From contig JAUWZD010000015.1 in assembly GCA_030615505.1 (NCBI GenBank), positions 1 to 56,520 of the forward strand: a stretch of 56,520 nt of DNA, in the 5' to 3' direction. The notes under the pieces are model-generated. The model was not told the DNA's origin. It did no database searches and saw only the letters and a list, made by a program, of their open reading frames with translations. A program made the translations under genes and the position numbers. Below, piece after piece: positions 49,968 to 56,520 of the stretch (position 1 is the stretch's first letter; each line of letters opens with the position of its first letter). Source of the stretch: Spirochaetales bacterium (GTDB lineage: Bacteria > Spirochaetota > Spirochaetia > SZUA-6 > DRHE01).

Positions 49968-49996
49968 AGCATAACATCACGAATATAGCCTGTCAA
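49968..49996 (-). promoter_or_regulatory. Promoter of the carbohydrate ABC operon
   Basis: Minus strand TTGACA (49991-49996), 17-bp spacer, TATGCT (49968-49973). Consensus -35 and near-consensus -10. The predicted leader is close to 300 nt to the ATG at 49663. Confidence 0.68.
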
Positions 49997-50138
49997 GTTT
50001 GATTTCTGTATCAAAAGATGGGTATTCAATAGTATATTTCAGCATATCATAACCTCTTTAGCACTACTTATTCCAGCCTACTTTCATCACATAGCCTTCT
50101 ATAACCTTACATTTTTTTTACAATCATTTTACTCCTCC

Positions 50139-50167
50139 CTGACAATCTCGCCTCCTATTCATGTTAT
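50139..50167 (+). promoter_or_regulatory. Candidate promoter of the ARPP-1-like gene
   Basis: CTGACA (50139-50144), 17-bp spacer, TGTTAT (50162-50167). The start codon at 50210 follows a good AAGGAG ribosome site. Acceptable match, not certain. Confidence 0.42.
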
Positions 50168-50209
50168 GTTCCTGATTAAAGGTAAAAATAAATACTGAAG
50201 GAGAGTCAA

Positions 50210-51331
50210 ATGAAAAGAAAAGGGTATTGCTTCTTAATCCTGTCAGTGGTATTTGCCACATTCGGACTTAGAGCAGCCAGTGCGCAGAGTGAGGAGAAAG
50301 AAATCGTAAAGGAATTGATTGCCTCACTCAAACTCGGTGAGCCGGTCTACTATGAAAATATTACGGTAATTCCGGTGTATACATTAACAATAGTAGACCG
50401 GACCCCCTATGTCACCCTTGAACAAGCCTTGAAAAGAGGTTGGCTTGAAATTAAAGAGGTGGGGGGAGGAAATGTGCCCCAATTGGAAATTACCAACAAA
50501 TCGAATAAGACTATCTATGTAATGGGCGGTGAAATACTCAGCGGTGGTAAACAGGATCGCATTGTGTGCAGGGATCTCTTAATCAGACCAGGGAAAAAAA
50601 ATGTACAGGTCCCGGTCTATTGCGTGGAATCGGGACGTTGGCATCACACCTCCAGTAACTTTTACAGTAAGTATAATCTAGGCACACATAAACTGCGGGC
50701 GGCCGCACAGGATGCTGCGGTAGAGGCGCAATCCAGGATATGGAACCATGTTGAGAAAACGAATCAGAAGATGGGATTGAAATCGAAAACCGAGGCCTAT
50801 CAGGAAGTCTATGAGAATAAAGATATCCAGGCACAGATCAAATCAATAAAAAGAGCAATGCAGGATGTTACACGATTATATGAGAATACAATTGGAGTTA
50901 TCGTAGGGGTAGGAAACAGTATCGTGAGTTTGGACATATTTATAAATCCCCATCTATTCAACAGTATGTGGTCAAAGATTTTAAAATCATCGGTACTATC
51001 AGCCGTGAGTAGTGATGAGCCGGGTTCTATTGCAAAGCAGGATGCGGCGGATTTTCTTAAGCTGCTTTGTGGTAAAAAATACCGTCAGAAACCTGCCATA
51101 GATCTTGGATTGGAGCTTATCGTAGTGGATGATGAAGTGAGTGTAAATATACTTACTTATAGAAATGAGGTTCTTCACCTGGCAGGATTTCCCCATGTAA
51201 AAGAAAAGATCGGCTTTGGGGTAAATGACGGTGAACAGGGCATACAGGCTGCCGTAACAGAAAGTCTTAGGCTTTCAGGCGGCTGGCTTCAGGGGATAAC
51301 AACAGCATGCAGACCGGACTTAGGACAGTAG
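50210..51331 (+). CDS. Secreted ARPP-1/DUF6569-like protein
   Basis: 373 residues with a signal peptide (YCFLILSVVFATFGLRAASAQ). The body matches what I recall of the ARPP-1 (DUF6569) domain: EPVYYENITVIPVYT, then TNKSNKTIYVMGGEILSGGK, QDRIVCRDLLIRPGKK, VQVPVYCVESGRW and a C-terminal GEQGIQAAVTESLRL block. The ARPP-1 domain was named for its association with ADP-ribosyl-glycohydrolase and rhodanese-phosphatase contexts; its molecular activity is unknown to me. GELLxGGKQ-like and CVExGRW are the conserved core. It is secreted here, which argues for a periplasmic or surface role. AAGGAG precedes the ATG. The neighbour downstream is a sensor kinase. Confidence 0.75.
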   Translation: MKRKGYCFLILSVVFATFGLRAASAQSEEKEIVKELIASLKLGEPVYYENITVIPVYTLTIVDRTPYVTLEQALKRGWLEIKEVGGGNVPQLEITNKSNKTIYVMGGEILSGGKQDRIVCRDLLIRPGKKNVQVPVYCVESGRWHHTSSNFYSKYNLGTHKLRAAAQDAAVEAQSRIWNHVEKTNQKMGLKSKTEAYQEVYENKDIQAQIKSIKRAMQDVTRLYENTIGVIVGVGNSIVSLDIFINPHLFNSMWSKILKSSVLSAVSSDEPGSIAKQDAADFLKLLCGKKYRQKPAIDLGLELIVVDDEVSVNILTYRNEVLHLAGFPHVKEKIGFGVNDGEQGIQAAVTESLRLSGGWLQGITTACRPDLGQ

Positions 51332-51457
51332 CGCCGGCAGTAGGTAAATCTCATTCCTGCTCCCGGAATGTCACATTTGAAGGCCTTGAAAAAACAGTAG
51401 AACAGTGTGAAGATAATCAGAAGCGATAATCTCACGGAGGCACTTACCTAAGAGAAA

Positions 51458-53332
51458 ATGCGAAAACGTAGATTCAGCTCGCATTTGGGATTGCTCTTTA
51501 TTATAGCAGTGGTTCTTCCCAGTGTTTTTCTGGCGCTTATTGCCATCCGCGCCATTAATCGGGAAGAAGCCTACATCGAGAAACGTCTGGAGGGCACGCT
51601 TCTGACGGAAGCCGGTCATGTTGTAATCCTGGTGAATTCTGAACTTGAGGATATCCTGGAAGAGCTTAAGAACTCCGCTCCTGGGTTAAGGGAACATGAT
51701 CCGGAAGACTTACTGTATGAATGGAATAGCAGGTCTTCTCTGGTGAGTGTTCCCTTCATATTGTCACCGTCTCATGAGATTCTCTGGCCCCGCTTAAGTA
51801 AGGCTCTATCTGCTGAGGAGGTCTCCTTTCTGGACTGGAACAGGGAGTTTTTCGCCAACAATCTGAAAATACCGGTGTACTACAATATTGCCTTAGCCTA
51901 TAAAGATGAGATTCTAAATAAACCTGCCGAAGATACAGAAAATCACAAGGCTATTCAGCAGGCCTTAAGCCAGTTTGAGCAGAATGAGGCTGTTCGCAGC
52001 AAGGTGTATAAGCAGGCAAAGGAGAAAGGGCAGGCAGTTCTGCCCCGCACCGTCAGCCCAAGTGCAGGTAGCTCTAAAAAGAAAGAGGAAACCTTGCTGG
52101 AAGAGTCTATTTTTATCTCAGAATCGCTGGCCTTCAGTGATATAATCGAACAGGGTGAGTTCGGTATAATCCCCCGCCTCATAGACGATAAACTGACACT
52201 GCTCTTCTGGAAGAGAGAGAAAGACGGCTTCACTGTGGGCTGTGTCATCGAAGAAGAGCATTTCAGGAAGAGAATTATAGGGCTGCTGCCCGTAGTATAT
52301 TCGTCTGTGAGGATTCTTACAATTCTTGATGAACACGGCCTGTCGCTTATTACTCCTCAAGAAGAGATCTCACGCGACTGGCAGAGGCCTTTTATCGCAA
52401 GGGAGATCAGCGAACTACTGCCCCGCTGGGAAGTGGCTGCCTATCTTACAGACCCTGATATAATCTCTTCTCAGGCAAATTTTATCGCCAATATTATGTG
52501 GCTCCTTATTTTTATCCTCATTGTCTCTATTTCAGGGGGAGGGGCTATCGTTCTTAAGGTATTGCACAGTGAAATCACCCTGGCCCGGCAAAAGACCGGT
52601 TTCGTGACCAATGTATCCCATGAATTTAAAACTCCGCTTACATCCATACGTATGTTCGCAGAGATGCTTAAAGAACGACCACGAATCGATGAAAAAAAGC
52701 GGGGAAAATACTTGGATATAATGATTTCGGAAAGCGAGCGGCTCACCCACCTGATAAATAACGTTTTAGATTTTTCACGTATGGATCAGGGCAAAAAACA
52801 GTACAGTATGAAAAAAGTCGATATAGTGCGTTTTGCTGAGAATTTAATGAAAAACCAGAAGATCAGGCTTAAGCACAACGGCTTTGATGTCCGCTTTACC
52901 GTTCTGCCCCATGATGCCGAATCTGATATTGCTGCCTCTCGCCTGAAGAGCTCCGGTTCTATCTATATATATGAGGGGAATATGCCGGTTTATATGGATG
53001 AGGAAGCCGTAGGACAGGCAATACTGAATCTTATATCCAATGCGGAGAAGTATTCAGATAAATTCAAGAAAATCGATATTGAAGTATCCCGCCGGGGAGA
53101 TTTTATATTTATCGATATTGAAGACAGGGGAATTGGCATCTCCGCCCAGCAGGCAAAGAAGATATTTAGAGAGTTCTACCGTGTTGATGATGAGCTGACT
53201 TCTAAAGTTCGTGGCACTGGTTTGGGACTCACTATCACAAGGCGCATCATTCAGGATCATGGGGGTGATGTGCACTACTTCCCAAGAGAGGGGGGCGGCA
53301 GCACATTTCGAATAAAATTGCCAATAGCCTGA
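51458..53332 (+). CDS. Membrane sensor histidine kinase
   Basis: 624 residues. Two membrane helices (about 11-31 and 344-366) bracket a large extracytoplasmic sensor of about 310 residues. The cytoplasmic part has HisKA with H388 in TNVSHEFKTPLTSIRMF, then N-box ILNLISNAEKYS, G1 IDIEDRGIGI and G2 RGTGLGLTI. The periplasmic region includes a charged helical segment with Ser/Lys (SPSAGSSKKKE), possibly a linker. The response regulator follows 6 bp after the stop, so this is a standard two-component pair. Signal unknown; the secreted ARPP-1 protein upstream is a possible partner by position only. Confidence 0.93.
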   Translation: MRKRRFSSHLGLLFIIAVVLPSVFLALIAIRAINREEAYIEKRLEGTLLTEAGHVVILVNSELEDILEELKNSAPGLREHDPEDLLYEWNSRSSLVSVPFILSPSHEILWPRLSKALSAEEVSFLDWNREFFANNLKIPVYYNIALAYKDEILNKPAEDTENHKAIQQALSQFEQNEAVRSKVYKQAKEKGQAVLPRTVSPSAGSSKKKEETLLEESIFISESLAFSDIIEQGEFGIIPRLIDDKLTLLFWKREKDGFTVGCVIEEEHFRKRIIGLLPVVYSSVRILTILDEHGLSLITPQEEISRDWQRPFIAREISELLPRWEVAAYLTDPDIISSQANFIANIMWLLIFILIVSISGGGAIVLKVLHSEITLARQKTGFVTNVSHEFKTPLTSIRMFAEMLKERPRIDEKKRGKYLDIMISESERLTHLINNVLDFSRMDQGKKQYSMKKVDIVRFAENLMKNQKIRLKHNGFDVRFTVLPHDAESDIAASRLKSSGSIYIYEGNMPVYMDEEAVGQAILNLISNAEKYSDKFKKIDIEVSRRGDFIFIDIEDRGIGISAQQAKKIFREFYRVDDELTSKVRGTGLGLTITRRIIQDHGGDVHYFPREGGGSTFRIKLPIA

Positions 53333-53338
53333 GGAATA

Positions 53339-54034
53339 ATGAAAGAAAAAATACTTGTTGTTGAAGATGATTCCGCTATTTTAACCGGGCTTGTTGACCT
53401 GCTCAAGGATGAAGGCTATAGGGTCTGTTCAGCAACCGACGGTGAAGAGGCACTGCGGATTTATACTGAAGAAGGACCGCAGCTCATTCTGCTTGATATC
53501 ATGATCCCTGAGCTGAGCGGCTATGATGTCTGCAGAGAGATCCGTAAAACGGATTCTCTTACTCCCATTTTAATATTAACCGCCAAGGGACAGGAAGTGG
53601 ATAAGGTAGTAGGCCTCGAACTTGGGGCTGACGATTATATTGTAAAGCCTTTTGGCGTAAACGAGCTTCTGGCCAGAATCAGGGCGGCCTTCCGGCGTGT
53701 TCATGCCAGAGAAAAGAACCCTGGCATTTCAATTATATTCGGGAACGTCCGGATTGATCCCAGAACTTATCATGGTACAAAGGAAAAAAAACAGTTCTCG
53801 GTTACGAGGCGGGAAATTCAGCTTCTGCAGCTATTCATGAATCATGATGGCGAGGTGCTCGATCGTTTCACATTGCTGGATGAAATTTGGGGTGTCCGCT
53901 ACGAAGGAACCACCCGGACTTTAGATCAGCATATTGCGCAACTGCGCCGGAAAATTGAAGATGACCCGTCTCATCCAAGGTATATCAGTACCGTCCATGG
54001 AGTAGGTTACCGCTTTACCTCTACTACTGTATAA
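53339..54034 (+). CDS. OmpR/PhoB-type response regulator
   Basis: 231 residues. Receiver with E9-D10-D11, phospho-acceptor D53 in LILLDIMIPELSGYD, the switch T in ILTAKGQ and K in DYIVKPFGVNELL. The C-terminal winged helix shows KKQFSVTRREIQLLQLFMNH, YEGTTRTLDQHIAQLRRKIE and VHGVGYRF, the OmpR/PhoB signature. Start follows GAGGAATA after the kinase stop. It is expected to bind direct repeats at target promoters, none identified. Confidence 0.96.
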   Translation: MKEKILVVEDDSAILTGLVDLLKDEGYRVCSATDGEEALRIYTEEGPQLILLDIMIPELSGYDVCREIRKTDSLTPILILTAKGQEVDKVVGLELGADDYIVKPFGVNELLARIRAAFRRVHAREKNPGISIIFGNVRIDPRTYHGTKEKKQFSVTRREIQLLQLFMNHDGEVLDRFTLLDEIWGVRYEGTTRTLDQHIAQLRRKIEDDPSHPRYISTVHGVGYRFTSTTV

Positions 54035-54042
54035 AGTTTTAT

Positions 54043-54071
54043 TTGATCTTTAAGCTTTTTGAAACTAAACT
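54043..54071 (+). promoter_or_regulatory. Candidate promoter of the 207-residue gene
   Basis: TTGATC (54043-54048), 17-bp spacer, TAAACT (54066-54071), about 25 bp before the ATG at 54096. The -35 equals that of the CsgG/PEGA gene promoter in this window; the -10 is only a 4/6 match. Confidence 0.35.
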
Positions 54072-54095
54072 ATTAAGTAGAGGCAGCCAGGAGTT

Positions 54096-54719
54096 ATGAA
54101 AGGAAAATCTCTCAAACATATCATCAATAGACTGGAGGACAATAAAAAATATACCATCTTTTTAACCGGAAAGGGCCAGTGTGATGGGAGCTTCAGGATC
54201 GATAATGCCTGTGGATCGGAAATAAAACAGAACCATCTTATAATTGAATTCTACGATAGAGCAGAGGTTTATCAGAATGAATATAAATCCGACCTGGAAT
54301 TACATGAAACATCGACAAACACCATAATCCATAAGATTGAACATGCTATTAAGGAATGCTATTACAAGCGTGAGGGACTAAAGCAGATAGGAATGAAGGG
54401 CGGTATTGACTTCCATATCCAAAGAGTAAACGGTAATGGAGAATACAGCAGAATGGAAGTCAGTGGAGAAATTCTCTCTAAAGAATTAAATGAGCTGATT
54501 AGAAATTCAAAAATACTAACCATACTGGAAAAAGGGAGCAATGCAGATAAAATGCTTCAGAAAATACTGCATAGTAAGGGAAAACTTAAAGTGCATAAAG
54601 GTGACAAATACTTCAGTGATTTGACACCTGAAGAGAGGGCAAGATATCGTATAGGTGACGATTATAAAATAGATCCATTTTCCTCACCGGATAATGTAAC
54701 TGAACATCATAAAGACTGA
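54096..54719 (+). CDS. Soluble protein of unknown function (207 aa)
   Basis: Not recognised. 207 residues without signal peptide or membrane segment; ribosome site AGGAG precedes the ATG. The sequence is charged (Lys/Glu rich), with a beta-rich N-terminal half (YTIFLTGKGQCDGSFRIDNA) and a helical second half (EILSKELNELIRNSKILTILEKG). The C-terminal tail is acidic and polar (DDYKIDPFSSPDNVTEHHKD), probably disordered. It lies between the response regulator and the aldolase on the same strand but with its own candidate promoter. No catalytic motif is seen. Confidence 0.7.
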   Translation: MKGKSLKHIINRLEDNKKYTIFLTGKGQCDGSFRIDNACGSEIKQNHLIIEFYDRAEVYQNEYKSDLELHETSTNTIIHKIEHAIKECYYKREGLKQIGMKGGIDFHIQRVNGNGEYSRMEVSGEILSKELNELIRNSKILTILEKGSNADKMLQKILHSKGKLKVHKGDKYFSDLTPEERARYRIGDDYKIDPFSSPDNVTEHHKD

Positions 54720-54791
54720 TTCCATACCGGGATATTCCTATTCTTTTAGGTCACAATATAAATACAGATTTAAGTAATCGGAGGAGATGAA

Positions 54792-55472
54792 ATGGCAAGA
54801 TTCAGAAGGCTTGAAGTGCTGAATACGATGGTAAACATAGGGCTTGTTCCCGTGTTTTACAATCCTGACATCGAGACTTCCATAGGCATAGTAAAGGCAT
54901 GTGCCGAGGGTGGCGCCTTATGTGTTGAAATGACAAACCGCGGTGATAGAGCGATAGATGTATTCCGGGAGCTAGAAACTTTCTGTATAAAAGAATGTCC
55001 TCGGGTTATCCTCGGGGTTGGCTCGATAGTGGACGCACCCACGGCAGCCATGTATATTGCTCAAGGGGCCAATTTTGTCGTTGGGCCTATTTTGGATGAA
55101 GAAACTGCTTTGCTCTGCAACAAGCGAAAGATCCCTTATATGCCTGGCTGCGGCAGTGTTTCTGAGATACACAGTGCTGAGGCCCTTGGTGTAGAGATCT
55201 GCAAGGTTTTCCCTGGTGCTCAGGTCGGTGGACCGGCCTTCGTGAAAGCGGTAAAAGGACCCTGCCCATGGACTTCGATCATGCCTACAGGGGGGGTCGG
55301 TCCAACCATAGAATCTCTTACGGAGTGGTTCGAAGCAGGGATTTGCAGTGCAGGAATTGGATCTAAGCTTATCACTAAAGAGATAGTAAAAAATAAGGAT
55401 TTTAAATTATTAGGACAAAAAGTGGCAGAAACCATTAAGATTATCCGAGAGATAAGGGAAAAGCAGGCTTAG
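54792..55472 (+). CDS. eda: KDPG/KHG aldolase
   Basis: Class I aldolase cleaving 2-keto-3-deoxy-6-phosphogluconate or 4-hydroxy-2-oxoglutarate to pyruvate plus an aldehyde. 226 residues, usual size. The Schiff-base lysine is K138 in VEICKVFPGAQVGGPAFVKA and the general acid/base glutamate is E46 in LCVEMTNRGD. Also VILGVGSIVDAPTAAMYIAQ and the phosphate-binding loop IMPTGGV. The motif VEMTNRG deviates from the frequent IEVTLRT, and KVFPG from KFFPA, so a related aldol substrate cannot be excluded. Strong ribosome site GGAGGAGATGAA. No other Entner-Doudoroff gene is nearby. Confidence 0.9.
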   Translation: MARFRRLEVLNTMVNIGLVPVFYNPDIETSIGIVKACAEGGALCVEMTNRGDRAIDVFRELETFCIKECPRVILGVGSIVDAPTAAMYIAQGANFVVGPILDEETALLCNKRKIPYMPGCGSVSEIHSAEALGVEICKVFPGAQVGGPAFVKAVKGPCPWTSIMPTGGVGPTIESLTEWFEAGICSAGIGSKLITKEIVKNKDFKLLGQKVAETIKIIREIREKQA

Positions 55473-55504
55473 ATTATGTACAGCCTCACAAAGACTTACA
55501 TTAT

Positions 55505-56146
55505 TCATTCTTTTCCTCTCAGCCTTTTCCACTTATTAAAAAATTCCACTGCCTCCCAGTCCGGAACATCATACCAGTTTGCATAAACCTGAGCAACTGC
55601 CCTGAAATTATATGGCTCCTCTAACACGACGATATTATCCACTATCCTCGATAGTTTCCTTCTTACCACTGTCGCAGCCACTGGGGCAGCAACCACTATC
55701 TCAGCCGGCTTTCGTTTCTTACATAGCTTAATTGCTGCCTGCATTGTGGAACCCATTGCAATCCCATCATCAATCAGGATAACAACACGATCCTTTACGT
55801 CTGGGAGAGGTTCGTTCCCCCTCAATAACTTGATCCTCCGTGCAATCTCTTCTTTTTGTTGTCGTATAATATCCTGGAGTATCACCTCTGAGATATAGGG
55901 TACACGCTCTCGTAAAATTACAGTACTACCATCCTCTGCGATAGCCCCAAATCCTGCCTCTGGATTATGAGGAAAGGGGAGCTTTCTTGCAATTAAAATT
56001 GAAAAATCTGTGTTTAAATGCTTACTCACCTCATAGCCTACTTGAACCCCACCCATCGGTATTGCCAGCACTATAGGAGATCGTATCCTGTACTTTTCTA
56101 AAGCCCTGGCCAGCTTTTCCCCTGCTTCTCTTCTGTCTTCAAACAT
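55505..56146 (-). CDS. Phosphoribosyltransferase-family protein
   Basis: 213 residues. The PRPP-binding loop VVILIDDGIAMGSTMQAAI has D126-D127-G128 to T134; also IPMGGVQVGYEVSKHL near residue 30 and RKLPFPHNPEAGFGAIAEDG, a pattern of the ComF/erythromycin-esterase-associated type of PRTases often found as free-standing enzymes of unknown substrate. No hood motif of HPRT or APRT is visible, so I leave substrate open. Convergent with eda, 32 bp gap. The start is at ATG 56146. Confidence 0.82.
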   Translation of the reverse strand: MFEDRREAGEKLARALEKYRIRSPIVLAIPMGGVQVGYEVSKHLNTDFSILIARKLPFPHNPEAGFGAIAEDGSTVILRERVPYISEVILQDIIRQQKEEIARRIKLLRGNEPLPDVKDRVVILIDDGIAMGSTMQAAIKLCKKRKPAEIVVAAPVAATVVRRKLSRIVDNIVVLEEPYNFRAVAQVYANWYDVPDWEAVEFFNKWKRLRGKE

Positions 56147-56520
56147 CTTCTACCTTAGAATTTTATTTTTCACTGCTTTTTATTATTTGTAAAGGTGGCT
56201 ACTTTTGGATTGTTTTTTCTCTAAGTTCAGCAATAATTCACCTACTTCTGAATATACACAATAAACATGCTAAAGTGCCATATTCAGCCATAACCAAGTT
56301 GATTACATATGTAAGTGTATAATGAATTAGTGCACTATAATAACTACAGGGTATCGTTATACAATAGGAAATAGCCTAAACACCCCTATTTTGCGGGAGC
56401 AGCTACCTTTTTGTGCCTTTAACCAATTACATTTTTTCATATTATTGCAATAAATTAATATGCATCAAAGCCTTTTTGTGCTAAAATGTAGGGAAGATCA
56501 CAATGAGGCTATCATAATGA
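56147..56520. other. Gene-free AT-rich end with two perfect palindromes
   Basis: No open frame I can support. TTACATATGTAA (56303-56314) is a 12-bp perfect palindrome, and TAGTGCACTA (56328-56337) another of 10 bp. A TATAAT (56318-56323) lies between them without a convincing -35. These look like a regulatory region for a gene beyond the right edge. Confidence 0.45.

Larger units (their letters stand above)
49664..50209. other. AT-rich divergent regulatory region (about 545 bp)
   Basis: No supportable gene. It contains the minus-strand promoter and operator-like palindrome of the ABC operon about 300 bp upstream of its start codon, an array of CAAGGAA half-sites near that start, and a plausible promoter for the divergent ARPP-1 gene. 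The remaining sequence is AT-rich. The long ABC leader could hold more regulation, but I see no recognised riboswitch. Confidence 0.7.

Noticed and set aside
56405..56482. Two copies of CCTTTTTGTGC near the right edge
   Set aside because: An 11-base AT/T-rich match 60-odd bp apart in AT-rich DNA is not convincing as a repeat family, and no further copies were seen.
1..56520. CRISPR array, prophage, transposase or tRNA cluster
   Set aside because: I found no regularly spaced repeats, integrase, transposase or tRNA gene; the only RNA gene supported is tmRNA.

Overview
The window looks like about 56.5 kb of chromosome from a free-living member of the Spirochaetota. Supporting signs are a diderm envelope (BamA, TamB, OmpH, TonB/ExbB/ExbD), lipoproteins with a relaxed lipobox, several lineage-type proteins of unknown function, and the order FGE-like/smpB/ssrA. 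This placement is inference from gene content; no rRNA or marker phylogeny was possible. The first 72 bases are four perfect 18-bp repeats inside mutS, so the left edge may be an assembly break in a repeat.

Region 1 (1-16.5 kb, nearly all minus strand) is an envelope and transport operon. In transcription order it encodes a predicted outer-membrane barrel, ExbB, two CNNM/CorC-type CBS proteins, ExbD, TonB, TamB, BamA, OmpH and RuvX. The 5'-complete but right-truncated mutS follows. A 49-residue ORF lies on the opposite strand between ruvX and mutS.

Region 2 (16.5-26.1 kb) is housekeeping: tmk with a membrane-anchored partner; yebC-ruvC-ruvA-ruvB-queA with stop/start overlaps; and two tandem signal peptidases I. 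Divergent from the peptidases is a PEGA-FGE protein followed by smpB and tmRNA. The FGE gene has a full-consensus promoter placed so that its mRNA would be leaderless.

Region 3 (26.1-34.8 kb, minus) runs from a VWA lipoprotein through a coiled-coil protein, threonine aldolase, an unrecognised 691-residue protein and a PAP2-like membrane enzyme to an N-acetylglutamate synthase-type protein. A good promoter (TTGACC-N17-TAGAAT) precedes the VWA gene.

Region 4 (34.9-44.0 kb, plus) is the most unusual part. It has five consecutive genes: a giant fusion of three PilZ domains, a LuxD-like acyl-transferase/hydrolase and a methyltransferase; an AMP-ligase-like protein lacking the C-terminal catalytic lysine region; a radical-SAM protein with a cobalamin-type N-terminal domain; an acyl carrier protein; and a membrane hybrid kinase ending in REC and HD-GYP domains. 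PilZ (c-di-GMP reader) at one end and HD-GYP (c-di-GMP phosphodiesterase) at the other suggest c-di-GMP-controlled chemistry on an ACP-bound acyl chain. This is the best candidate for an undescribed system.

Region 5 (44.0-56.5 kb) contains a CsgG/LpoB-like periplasmic protein with a PEGA-like domain; a carbohydrate-type ABC importer (binding protein, two permeases, ATPase) with a promoter/operator arrangement and a strong intercistronic hairpin; a secreted ARPP-1/DUF6569-like protein; a kinase/response-regulator pair; an unknown 207-residue protein; a KDPG/KHG aldolase; and a phosphoribosyltransferase. The last 374 bases hold no gene I can support.
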